From assembly GCF_026651855.1 (NCBI RefSeq), contig NZ_CP093280.1, forward strand, positions 1,466,001 to 1,530,000: a stretch of DNA of 64,000 bases, written 5' to 3'. The notes beneath the pieces were generated by a model. It was not told where the DNA came from, ran no database searches, and worked only from the letters and a program-made list of their open reading frames with translations. Of the stretch, positions 34,170-41,697 are shown one piece after another. The translations under genes and the position numbers were made by a program. The stretch comes from Pseudomonas silvicola. GTDB taxonomy: Bacteria > Pseudomonadota > Gammaproteobacteria > Pseudomonadales > Pseudomonadaceae. The stretch's first letter is position 1, and each line of letters opens with the position of its first letter.

Positions 34170-35456
34170 TTGCTGCGTTTATCCGCTTTTCGAATCAGCC
34201 ATTTCCTGCCATCGCTGCTCTTGTTGCTTGCGGGGTTGGCGGCTGCCTACGTAAGAGACCTGAACGTCTTCTTCACCTCTCTGTTCAACGTGCTGCCTAC
34301 CCTGGTGCTGTTGCTCGGCGGTGCCTACTGCGCGGTCTACCGCCGCCAGCGCGAGCTGTTCCTGATGGTCACGGTGTACATCGCCTATTACCTGCTGGAC
34401 ACCCAGACCGACTTCTACCGCGATAATGGCCGGGTGCGCGAAGACGCCGCCGTGGTGTTCCATCTGTGCTGCCTGCTGTTGCCCGCCCTGTTCGGGCTGT
34501 TTGGCGCGTGGCAGGAGCGCACGCATCTGTTCCAGGACATGGTCGCCCGCTTCGCCGTGCTGCTGGCGGTGGGCAGCACCGCGCTGGGCCTGGAGCAGAG
34601 CTTTCCAGTACCGTTGCTCAACTGGCTGGCGGAAATACGCTGGCCCTCGTTGCACGGCCAGTGGATGAGTTTGATCCAGTTGGCGTACCCGATGTTCTTT
34701 CTGGCCTTCGTGCTGCTGGTGGTGCAATACCTGCGCGAACCACGGCCGCTTCACGCCGCGCAACTGGTGGGGCTGGTCGGCCTGTTCTGGATGCTGCCCA
34801 AGACCTTCATCCTGCCGTTCACCCTGAACATCATGTGCAGCCAGGTGATGCTGATGATTGCCGCGGCGGTGGCCCACGAGGCTTACCAGATGGCCTTCCG
34901 TGATGAGCTGACCGGCCTGCCCGGGCGCCGTGCACTGAACGAGCGCATGCAGCGCCTGGGGCGCAACTATGTGCTGGCGATGACCGACGTCGACCATTTC
35001 AAGAAATTCAACGACACCCATGGGCACGACGTGGGTGACCAGGTGTTGCGGCTGGTGGCCAGCAAGCTCGGCAAGGTCACCGGTGGCGGGCGGGCCTACC
35101 GCTACGGGGGTGAGGAGTTCGCCCTGGTGTTCGCCGGCAAGACCATGGAAGAGTGCATGCCGCACCTGGAAGCCATTCGCGAAGTCATCGCCAACTATTC
35201 CATACAACTGCGCAACCCCGAGAACCGCCCACAGGATGACAAGCAGGGCCGCCAGCGCCGCTCGGGGCCTGGGGCATCCGCCGTGTCGGTGACCATCAGC
35301 ATTGGCGTCGCCGAACGGCTGGTCGAACACCGCACACCTGAACAGGTGCTCAAGTCCGCCGACGAAGCGCTTTACAGCGCCAAGGGCGCGGGGCGCAACT
35401 GCGTGATGGGCTACGGGCAGACCCGCAGGGGGGCCGTGCGCAACGCCGCAGCCTGA
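34170..35456 (+). CDS. Membrane GGDEF diguanylate cyclase, copy 2
   Basis: A second gene for the same 428-residue membrane diguanylate cyclase. The protein is identical to copy 1: hydrophobic N-terminal half, active GGEEF site and no inhibitory RxxD site. The DNA differs from copy 1 at one silent position I could find (GGT to GGC near 34779). It starts with the same TTG. It lies between dehydrogenase copies 2 and 3 on the same strand, behind the terminator at 34017, so it probably has its own promoter in the 120-bp leader. Three intact copies should raise gene dosage threefold. Confidence 0.9.
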   Translation: MLRLSAFRISHFLPSLLLLLAGLAAAYVRDLNVFFTSLFNVLPTLVLLLGGAYCAVYRRQRELFLMVTVYIAYYLLDTQTDFYRDNGRVREDAAVVFHLCCLLLPALFGLFGAWQERTHLFQDMVARFAVLLAVGSTALGLEQSFPVPLLNWLAEIRWPSLHGQWMSLIQLAYPMFFLAFVLLVVQYLREPRPLHAAQLVGLVGLFWMLPKTFILPFTLNIMCSQVMLMIAAAVAHEAYQMAFRDELTGLPGRRALNERMQRLGRNYVLAMTDVDHFKKFNDTHGHDVGDQVLRLVASKLGKVTGGGRAYRYGGEEFALVFAGKTMEECMPHLEAIREVIANYSIQLRNPENRPQDDKQGRQRRSGPGASAVSVTISIGVAERLVEHRTPEQVLKSADEALYSAKGAGRNCVMGYGQTRRGAVRNAAA

Positions 35457-35468
35457 TGTGACCAGGGT

Positions 35469-35482
35469 TGACCATATGGTCA
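35469..35482. promoter_or_regulatory. Perfect palindrome upstream of dehydrogenase copy 3
   Basis: TGACCATATGGTCA, second copy of the 14-bp palindrome, 82 bp before the ATG at 35564. Confidence 0.5.
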
Positions 35483-35563
35483 CATGACGACCCTATGTGT
35501 CGCAAAAGTTGTTGGGTTACACTGGATTCATCCTCTGTCCCAACTCCTTTTTGCGAGGTTGCC

Positions 35564-37372
35564 ATGGCTGACTACAAAGCGCCCCTGCGCGATATGCGCT
35601 TCGTCCTCAATGAAGTTTTCGATGTCGCCAGCCTCTGGGCTCAGCTACCGGGCCTGGCCGAAGTAGCCGACGCTGAGACGGTCGAGGCAATCCTCGAAGA
35701 GGCCGGCAAGGTGACCAGCCGCAGCATCGCGCCCCTGAACCGCGCCTCCGATGAGGAGGGCTGCCACTGGAAAGACACCGTGGTAACCACCCCCACCGGT
35801 TTTCCCCAGGCGTACCAGACGTACGCCGAAGGCGGCTGGGTGGGCGTGGGCGGCGACCCGCAATATGGCGGCATGGGGATGCCCAAGGCGGTGTCCGCCC
35901 AGGTCGAGGAAATGGTCAACTCCAGCAGCCTGGCTTTCGGCCTGTACCCGATGCTGACGGCCGGCGCCTGCCTCTCGCTCAACGCTCATGCCAGTGAAGA
36001 ACTCAAGGCCACCTACCTGCCTAACATGTACGCCGGCACCTGGGCCGGTTCCATGTGCCTGACGGAGGCCCACGCCGGGACCGACCTGGGCATCATCCGC
36101 ACCCGGGCCGAGCCCCAGGCCGATGGTTCCTACAAAGTCACCGGCACCAAGATCTTCATCACCGGCGGCGAGCACGACCTTACCGAGAACATCATTCACC
36201 TGGTACTGGCCAAGCTGCCGGACGCCCCGGCCGGGCCCAAGGGCATTTCGCTGTTCCTGGTGCCCAAGTTCATGGTCAACGCCGATGGCAGCCTGGGTGA
36301 GCGCAACAGCGTGAGCTGCGGTTCCATCGAGCACAAGATGGGCATCCAGGCGTCGGCCACCTGCGTGATGAACTTCGATGCCGCGGTTGGTTACCTGGTC
36401 GGCGAGCCGAACAAGGGCCTGGCGGCCATGTTCACCATGATGAATTACGAGCGTCTGGGCGTTGGCATCCAGGGCCTGGCCTCGGCCGAGCGCTCGTACC
36501 AGAATGCCGTCGAATACGCCCGCGACCGCCTGCAAAGCCGTTCGCCCACTGGCCTGAAAGCCAAGGACAAGGTCGCCGACCCGATCATCGTGCACCCTGA
36601 CGTGCGCCGCATGCTGTTGACCATGAAGGCCTTCGCCGAAGGTAACCGTGCCATGGTCTACTTCACGGCCAAGCAGGTGGATATCGTCAAGTACGGTACC
36701 GACGAAGAAGCGAAGAAAAAGGCCGACGCACTGCTGGCCTTCATGACCCCGATCGCCAAGGCGTTCATGACCGAAGTGGGCTTCGAAGCCGCCAACCACG
36801 GCGTGCAGATCTACGGCGGTCATGGCTTCATCGCCGAATGGGGCATGGAGCAGAACGTTCGCGACAGCCGCATCTCCATGCTGTACGAAGGCACCACCGG
36901 CATTCAGGCCCTGGACCTGCTGGGCCGCAAAGTGCTGATGACTCAAGGCGAAGCCCTGAAAAGCTTCACCAAGATCGTCCACAAGTTCTGTCAGGCCAAC
37001 GAAGGCAACGAAGCGGTCAATGAATTCGTGACCCCGCTGGCCCAGTTGAACAAGGAGTGGGGCGAGCTGACCATGAAGATCGGCATGGCGGCCATGAAGG
37101 ACCGCGAGGAAGTGGGCGCCGCGTCGGTGGACTACCTGATGTACTCCGGCTACGCCTGCCTGGCCTACTTCTGGGCTGAGATGGCCCGCCTGGCAGCCGA
37201 GAAACTGGCAGCCGGCACCAGTGAAGAGGCGTTCTACACCGCCAAGCTGCAGACCGCGCGCTTCTACTTCCAGCGCATCCTGCCGCGTACCCGCACGCAC
37301 GTGGCGGCCATTTTGTCAGGTGCCAGCAACCTGATGGACATGAACGAAGAGCATTTCGGCCTCAGCTACTGA
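35564..37372 (+). CDS. Acyl-CoA dehydrogenase, copy 3 (mostly B-type, A-type C-terminal 40 percent)
   Basis: A 602-residue long-type acyl-CoA dehydrogenase. It begins B-type, carries a very short A-like tract (GATGGTTCC...GTCACC, 36122-36142), returns to B ([24 protein letters not shown]) and has the B-specific SRSPTGLKAKDK that no other copy keeps. At the 15-bp identical tract 36618-36632 (LTMKA) it switches to A-type (FAEGNRAM, LYEGTTGIQ, tail FGLSY). Its crossover is thus about 380 bp downstream of the one in copy 2, so the two hybrids arose by separate exchanges or were later modified. Active-site motifs are intact. Confidence 0.92.
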   Translation: MADYKAPLRDMRFVLNEVFDVASLWAQLPGLAEVADAETVEAILEEAGKVTSRSIAPLNRASDEEGCHWKDTVVTTPTGFPQAYQTYAEGGWVGVGGDPQYGGMGMPKAVSAQVEEMVNSSSLAFGLYPMLTAGACLSLNAHASEELKATYLPNMYAGTWAGSMCLTEAHAGTDLGIIRTRAEPQADGSYKVTGTKIFITGGEHDLTENIIHLVLAKLPDAPAGPKGISLFLVPKFMVNADGSLGERNSVSCGSIEHKMGIQASATCVMNFDAAVGYLVGEPNKGLAAMFTMMNYERLGVGIQGLASAERSYQNAVEYARDRLQSRSPTGLKAKDKVADPIIVHPDVRRMLLTMKAFAEGNRAMVYFTAKQVDIVKYGTDEEAKKKADALLAFMTPIAKAFMTEVGFEAANHGVQIYGGHGFIAEWGMEQNVRDSRISMLYEGTTGIQALDLLGRKVLMTQGEALKSFTKIVHKFCQANEGNEAVNEFVTPLAQLNKEWGELTMKIGMAAMKDREEVGAASVDYLMYSGYACLAYFWAEMARLAAEKLAAGTSEEAFYTAKLQTARFYFQRILPRTRTHVAAILSGASNLMDMNEEHFGLSY

Positions 37373-37389
37373 GGTTTGCCGCTGCGCTC

Positions 37390-37421
37390 AAAAAGCCGCT
37401 GCCCTCGGGTAGCGGCTTTTT
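37390..37421 (+). terminator. Rho-independent terminator after acyl-CoA dehydrogenase copy 3
   Basis: Same stem and T-run as at 30644 and 34017. Dehydrogenase copy 4 lacks this terminator because its end is B-type. Confidence 0.9.
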
Positions 37422-37438
37422 CATGGAAGAAATGTTTA

Positions 37439-37450
37439 ATTGGCGCCAAT
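37439..37450. promoter_or_regulatory. Perfect palindrome upstream of GGDEF gene 3
   Basis: ATTGGCGCCAAT, third copy, at the same distance from the TTG start as in units 1 and 2. Confidence 0.4.
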
Positions 37451-37542
37451 AAATCGAGTTTAATCATTAAGCATTCGTAACAATGGCCGATACAGTTGCA
37501 GGCACAATGCCATGACCTTGCCATCGTATCGGACCCCACCTT

Positions 37543-38829
37543 TTGCTGCGTTTATCCGCTTTTCGAATCAGCCATTTCCTGCCATCGCTGCTCTTGTTGC
37601 TTGCGGGGTTGGCGGCTGCCTACGTAAGAGACCTGAACGTCTTCTTCACCTCTCTGTTCAACGTGCTGCCTACCCTGGTGCTGTTGCTCGGCGGTGCCTA
37701 CTGCGCGGTCTACCGCCGCCAGCGCGAGCTGTTCCTGATGGTCACGGTGTACATCGCCTATTACCTGCTGGACACCCAGACCGACTTCTACCGCGATAAT
37801 GGCCGGGTGCGCGAAGACGCCGCCGTGGTGTTCCATCTGTGCTGCCTGCTGTTGCCCGCCCTGTTCGGGCTGTTTGGCGCGTGGCAGGAGCGCACGCATC
37901 TGTTCCAGGACATGGTCGCCCGCTTCGCCGTGCTGCTGGCGGTGGGCAGCACCGCGCTGGGCCTGGAGCAGAGCTTTCCGGTACCGTTGCTCAACTGGCT
38001 GGCGGAAATACGCTGGCCCTCGTTGCACGGCCAGTGGATGAGTTTGATCCAGTTGGCGTACCCGATGTTCTTTCTGGCCTTCGTGCTGCTGGTGGTGCAA
38101 TACCTGCGCGAACCACGGCCGCTTCACGCCGCGCAACTGGTGGGGCTGGTTGGCCTGTTCTGGATGCTGCCCAAGACCTTCATCCTGCCGTTCACCCTGA
38201 ACATCATGTGCAGCCAGGTGATGCTGATGATTGCCGCGGCGGTGGCCCACGAGGCTTACCAGATGGCCTTCCGTGACGAGCTGACCGGCCTGCCCGGGCG
38301 CCGTGCACTGAACGAGCGCATGCAGCGCCTGGGGCGCAACTATGTGCTGGCGATGACCGACGTCGACCATTTCAAGAAATTCAACGACACCCATGGGCAC
38401 GACGTGGGTGACCAGGTGTTGCGGCTGGTGGCCAGCAAGCTCGGCAAGGTCACCGGTGGCGGGCGGGCCTACCGCTACGGGGGTGAGGAGTTCGCCCTGG
38501 TGTTCGCCGGCAAGACCATGGAAGAGTGCATGCCGCACCTGGAAGCCATTCGCGAAGTCATCGCCAACTATTCCATACAACTGCGCAACCCCGAGAACCG
38601 CCCACAGGATGACAAGCAGGGCCGCCAGCGCCGCTCGGGGCCTGGGGCATCCGCCGTGTCGGTGACCATCAGCATTGGCGTCGCCGAACGGCTGGTCGAA
38701 CACCGCACACCTGAACAGGTGCTCAAGTCCGCCGACGAAGCGCTTTACAGCGCCAAGGGCGCGGGGCGCAACTGCGTGATGGGCTATGGGCAGACTCGCA
38801 GGGGGGCCGTGCGCAACGCCGCAGCCTGA
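37543..38829 (+). CDS. Membrane GGDEF diguanylate cyclase, copy 3
   Basis: Third gene for the identical 428-residue diguanylate cyclase. I found four silent differences from copy 1 (CCA to CCG near 37980, GAT to GAC near 38278, TAC to TAT near 38788, CCC to CCT... in the ACC to ACT codon near 38796) and none that alters the protein. It is followed by the changed intergenic base CCACGGTTGACC (CCAGGG in units 1 and 2). Domain content and start are as in copy 1. This is the copy nearest to dehydrogenase copy 4 and rsmY, and may represent the ancestral right-hand gene. Confidence 0.9.
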   Translation: MLRLSAFRISHFLPSLLLLLAGLAAAYVRDLNVFFTSLFNVLPTLVLLLGGAYCAVYRRQRELFLMVTVYIAYYLLDTQTDFYRDNGRVREDAAVVFHLCCLLLPALFGLFGAWQERTHLFQDMVARFAVLLAVGSTALGLEQSFPVPLLNWLAEIRWPSLHGQWMSLIQLAYPMFFLAFVLLVVQYLREPRPLHAAQLVGLVGLFWMLPKTFILPFTLNIMCSQVMLMIAAAVAHEAYQMAFRDELTGLPGRRALNERMQRLGRNYVLAMTDVDHFKKFNDTHGHDVGDQVLRLVASKLGKVTGGGRAYRYGGEEFALVFAGKTMEECMPHLEAIREVIANYSIQLRNPENRPQDDKQGRQRRSGPGASAVSVTISIGVAERLVEHRTPEQVLKSADEALYSAKGAGRNCVMGYGQTRRGAVRNAAA

Positions 38830-38841
38830 TGTGACCACGGT

Positions 38842-38855
38842 TGACCATATGGTCA
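38842..38855. promoter_or_regulatory. Perfect palindrome upstream of dehydrogenase copy 4
   Basis: TGACCATATGGTCA, third copy of the 14-bp palindrome, 82 bp before the ATG at 38937. Confidence 0.5.
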
Positions 38856-38936
38856 CATGACGACCCTATGTGTCGCAAAAGTTGTTGGGTTACACTGGAT
38901 TCATCCTCTGTCCCAACTCCTTTTTGCGAGGTTGCC

Positions 38937-41165
38937 ATGGCTGACTACAAAGCGCCCCTGCGCGATATGCGCTTCGTCCTCAATGAAGTTTTCGATGTCG
39001 CCAGCCTCTGGGCTCAGCTACCGGGCCTGGCCGAAGTAGCCGACGCTGAGACGGTCGAGGCAATCCTCGAAGAGGCCGGCAAGGTGACCAGCCGCAGCAT
39101 CGCGCCCCTGAACCGCGCCTCCGATGAGGAGGGCTGCCACTGGAAAGACACCGTGGTAACCACCCCCACCGGTTTTCCCCAGGCGTACCAGACGTACGCC
39201 GAAGGCGGCTGGGTGGGCGTGGGCGGCGACCCGCAATATGGCGGCATGGGGATGCCCAAGGCGGTGTCCGCCCAGGTCGAGGAAATGGTCAACTCCAGCA
39301 GCCTGGCTTTCGGCCTGTACCCGATGCTGACGGCCGGCGCCTGCCTCTCGCTCAACGCTCATGCCAGTGAAGAACTCAAGGCCACCTACCTGCCTAACAT
39401 GTACGCCGGCACCTGGGCCGGTTCCATGTGCCTGACGGAGGCCCACGCCGGGACCGACCTGGGCATCATCCGCACCCGGGCCGAGCCCCAGGCCGATGGT
39501 TCCTACAAAGTCACCGGCACCAAGATCTTCATCTCGGCCGGTGAACACGACATGGCCGATAATATCGTTCACATCGTGCTGGCCCGCCTGCCCGATGCGC
39601 CGGCCGGCACCAAAGGCATCTCGCTGTTCATCGTGCCCAAGTTCGTGCCCAACGCAGACGGTAGCCTGGGCGAGCGTAACGCGGTCACCTGCGGTTCCAT
39701 CGAACACAAGATGGGTATCCACGGCAACGCCACCTGCGTGATGAACTTCGACGCGGCCACCGGCTTCCTGATCGGCCCGGCGAACAAGGGGCTGAACTGC
39801 ATGTTCACCTTCATGAACACCGCTCGCCTGGGGACTGCGCTGCAAGGCCTGGCCCATGCCGAAGTGGCGTTTCAGGGCGGCTTGAAATACGCCCGCGACC
39901 GCCTGCAGATGCGCTCCCTGACTGGCCCGAAAGCGCCCGACAAGGCCGCCGACCCGATCATCGTGCACCCTGATGTGCGCCGCATGCTGCTGACCATGAA
40001 GGCCTTCGCCGAAGGTAACCGTGCCATGGTCTACTTCACGGCCAAGCAGGTGGATATCGTCAAGTACGGTACCGACGAAGAAGCGAAGAAAAAGGCCGAC
40101 GCACTGCTGGCCTTCATGACCCCGATCGCCAAGGCGTTCATGACCGAAGTGGGCTTCGAAGCCGCCAACCACGGCGTGCAGATCTACGGCGGTCATGGCT
40201 TCATCGCCGAATGGGGCATGGAGCAGAACGTTCGCGACAGCCGCATCTCCATGCTGTACGAAGGCACCACCGGCATTCAGGCCCTGGACCTGCTGGGCCG
40301 CAAAGTGCTGATGACTCAAGGCGAAGCCCTGAAAAGCTTCACCAAGATCGTCCACAAGTTCTGTCAGGCCAACGAAGGCAACGAAGCGGTCAATGAATTC
40401 GTGACCCCGCTGGCCCAGTTGAACAAGGAGTGGGGCGAGCTGACCATGAAGGCCTGCAACGAAGGCGGCCGGGCATTCTCCACCTATGTGGCCATGCAAC
40501 TGGACACCGCCAAATACAGCGAAGACCCGGCCACGCGCAAGCGTGCCGAGGACCTGGTAGCGCTGCTGACGCCGGTGGCCAAGGCGTTCCTGACCGACCT
40601 GGGCCTGGAAACCACGGTTCATGGCCAGCAGGTGTTCGGCGGCCACGGATTTATCCGCGAGTGGGGCCAGGAGCAACTGGTGCGTGACGTGCGCATTACC
40701 CAGATCTACGAGGGTACCAACGGTATTCAGGCCCTGGACCTGGTCGGGCGCAAGGTCATCGGCAGTGGTGGCGCCTTCTACCAGTTGTTTGCCGATGAGA
40801 TTCGTCACTTCATCCAGACTGCGGCCCCGCAGTTGCGCGAGTTCACCCAGCCGCTGGCCGCCGCGCTGGGCAACCTCGACGACCTCACCGCCTGGCTGCT
40901 GGACCGGGTGAAAAATGACCCCAACGAGATCGGCGCGGCATCGGTGGAATACCTGCATGTGTTTGGTTATACCGCCTACGCCTACATGTGGGCACTGATG
41001 GCCAAGGCGGCACTGGGCAAGGAGGGGCAGGAGGATTTCTATGCGAGCAAACTGGGTACTGCCCGCTTCTATTTCGCCCGCCTGTTGCCGCGCATTCATT
41101 CGCTGACCGCGTCGGTGAAGGCAGGTAGCGAATCGCTGTTCCTGCTGGACGCGGAGCAGTTCTAG
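38937..41165 (+). CDS. Oversized acyl-CoA dehydrogenase, copy 4 (B-A-B fusion with duplicated C-terminal region)
   Basis: A 742-residue protein, about 140-150 longer than its relatives. Residues 1 to about 187 are B-type; about 188-505 are A-type (ISAGEHDMADN, KAFAEGNRAM, LYEGTTGIQ) up to GELTMK; then it jumps back in alignment by about 150 residues to B-type [10 protein letters not shown] and runs to the B tail ([23 protein letters not shown] ... FLLDAEQF in pieces). The joint is TGACCATGAAG (40441-40451), an 11-bp word present at both parental sites, and keeps the frame. It therefore has two helical-domain segments and two candidate catalytic YEGT motifs. Whether it folds is unknown. It has the same GCGAGG ribosome-binding site as copies 2 and 3 and no A-type terminator. 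Confidence 0.88.
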   Translation: MADYKAPLRDMRFVLNEVFDVASLWAQLPGLAEVADAETVEAILEEAGKVTSRSIAPLNRASDEEGCHWKDTVVTTPTGFPQAYQTYAEGGWVGVGGDPQYGGMGMPKAVSAQVEEMVNSSSLAFGLYPMLTAGACLSLNAHASEELKATYLPNMYAGTWAGSMCLTEAHAGTDLGIIRTRAEPQADGSYKVTGTKIFISAGEHDMADNIVHIVLARLPDAPAGTKGISLFIVPKFVPNADGSLGERNAVTCGSIEHKMGIHGNATCVMNFDAATGFLIGPANKGLNCMFTFMNTARLGTALQGLAHAEVAFQGGLKYARDRLQMRSLTGPKAPDKAADPIIVHPDVRRMLLTMKAFAEGNRAMVYFTAKQVDIVKYGTDEEAKKKADALLAFMTPIAKAFMTEVGFEAANHGVQIYGGHGFIAEWGMEQNVRDSRISMLYEGTTGIQALDLLGRKVLMTQGEALKSFTKIVHKFCQANEGNEAVNEFVTPLAQLNKEWGELTMKACNEGGRAFSTYVAMQLDTAKYSEDPATRKRAEDLVALLTPVAKAFLTDLGLETTVHGQQVFGGHGFIREWGQEQLVRDVRITQIYEGTNGIQALDLVGRKVIGSGGAFYQLFADEIRHFIQTAAPQLREFTQPLAAALGNLDDLTAWLLDRVKNDPNEIGAASVEYLHVFGYTAYAYMWALMAKAALGKEGQEDFYASKLGTARFYFARLLPRIHSLTASVKAGSESLFLLDAEQF

Positions 41166-41167
41166 AA

Positions 41168-41185
41168 TGTAAGCATTTTCCTACA
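41168..41185 (+). promoter_or_regulatory. GacA upstream activating sequence (Gac box) of rsmY
   Basis: TGTAAGCATTTTCCTACA matches the Gac box TGTAAG-N6-CTTACA with one mismatch. It starts 2 bp after the stop of dehydrogenase copy 4 and is centred about 66 bp upstream of the predicted rsmY start, the usual spacing. A TACTAT -10 box lies at 41230-41235. Confidence 0.88.
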
Positions 41186-41241
41186 TTGCGTGGCGGTGTT
41201 CGGCGATACCGGCAGGCTGGATCCATGGGTACTATTGCTCC

Positions 41242-41365
41242 ATGGACGTCGCGCAGGAAGCGCCAAGCAGAACACGGACACGTAAGGAACCCGCCACAGG
41301 ACGGTGGGCGGAAATGGATGTCAGGATACAGTCTGAAAAACCCCGCTCCGGCGGGGTTTTCTTTT
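41242..41365 (+). ncRNA. rsmY: Small regulatory RNA RsmY
   Basis: A predicted transcript of about 124 bases with eight GGA motifs (ATGGACG, CAGGAAG, ACGGACA, AAGGAAC, CAGGACG, GCGGAAA, ATGGATG, CAGGATA) and the GCGCAGGAAGCGCCAA segment I recall from RsmY of other pseudomonads. It binds and sequesters RsmA/RsmE and so relieves translational repression of secondary-metabolite and biofilm genes. It lies behind a Gac box and ends in a rho-independent terminator. The start is estimated from the -10 box, so the 5' end may be off by a few bases. RsmX or RsmZ are less likely given location. Confidence 0.87.
41336..41365 (+). terminator. Rho-independent terminator of rsmY
   Basis: Stem CCCCGC / GCGGGG with a TCCG tetraloop, flanked by AAAAA and followed by TTTTCTTTT. 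Confidence 0.92.
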
Positions 41366-41527
41366 GCCCTGAATAAATGCCTCGTAGCAACGGACCGTGG
41401 CAACCCTGTGGGACCGGGCGAAGCTCGGGAAGGGGCCCGCCAGCCCCACACCGCCAACGCTGGAATTCGGTGGAACGACTTCGGTAGCAGTGATGTCAAT
41501 CAGGTATCAATCTCCAGGAGCCGTACC

Positions 41528-41686
41528 ATGGACTTCATCCGCATCATCATCGCCATTCTGTTGCCTCCGCTGGGCGTTTTCCTGCAAGTCGGTTTTGGCG
41601 GGGCGTTCTGGCTCAACATCCTGCTGACCCTGTGCGGCTACATCCCCGGAATCGTGCATGCGGTTTACATCATCGCCAAACGTTAA
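41528..41686 (+). CDS. YqaE/Pmp3-family small membrane protein
   Basis: A 52-residue protein with two membrane helices (about residues 3-22 and 28-48) and the family pattern LLPPLGVFLQVG ... FWLNILLTLCGYIPGIVHAVYII. Pmp3 (UPF0057) proteins affect membrane potential and salt or cation tolerance in yeast and plants; the bacterial role is unclear. An AGGAG site lies 8-9 bp before the ATG. It follows rsmY by about 160 bp that show no other feature. Confidence 0.9.
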   Translation: MDFIRIIIAILLPPLGVFLQVGFGGAFWLNILLTLCGYIPGIVHAVYIIAKR

Positions 41687-41697
41687 TCATTGGAGGG

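Larger units (their letters stand above)
33526..36898. repeat. Tandem repeat unit 2 (3,373 bp)
   Basis: Second unit, same content and length as unit 1. It differs from the others at scattered single bases (for example CTGTCGGGT against TTGTCAGGT near 33940, and GGTCGGC against GGTTGGC near 34778) and in the A/B pattern of its dehydrogenase portions. Confidence 0.93.
36899..40271. repeat. Tandem repeat unit 3 (3,373 bp)
   Basis: Third unit. It shares GGCCGCAAAGTG with the fourth partial copy, where units 1 and 2 read GGCCGTAAAGTG. A fourth, partial A-type segment continues to 40451 inside dehydrogenase copy 4, where the array ends at a TGACCATGAAG junction. Confidence 0.93.

Noticed and set aside
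30153-40451. Composite transposon or integrative element carrying the repeated genes
   Set aside because: No transposase, integrase, terminal inverted repeat or target-site duplication was seen at either edge; breakpoints fall in shared coding sequence.
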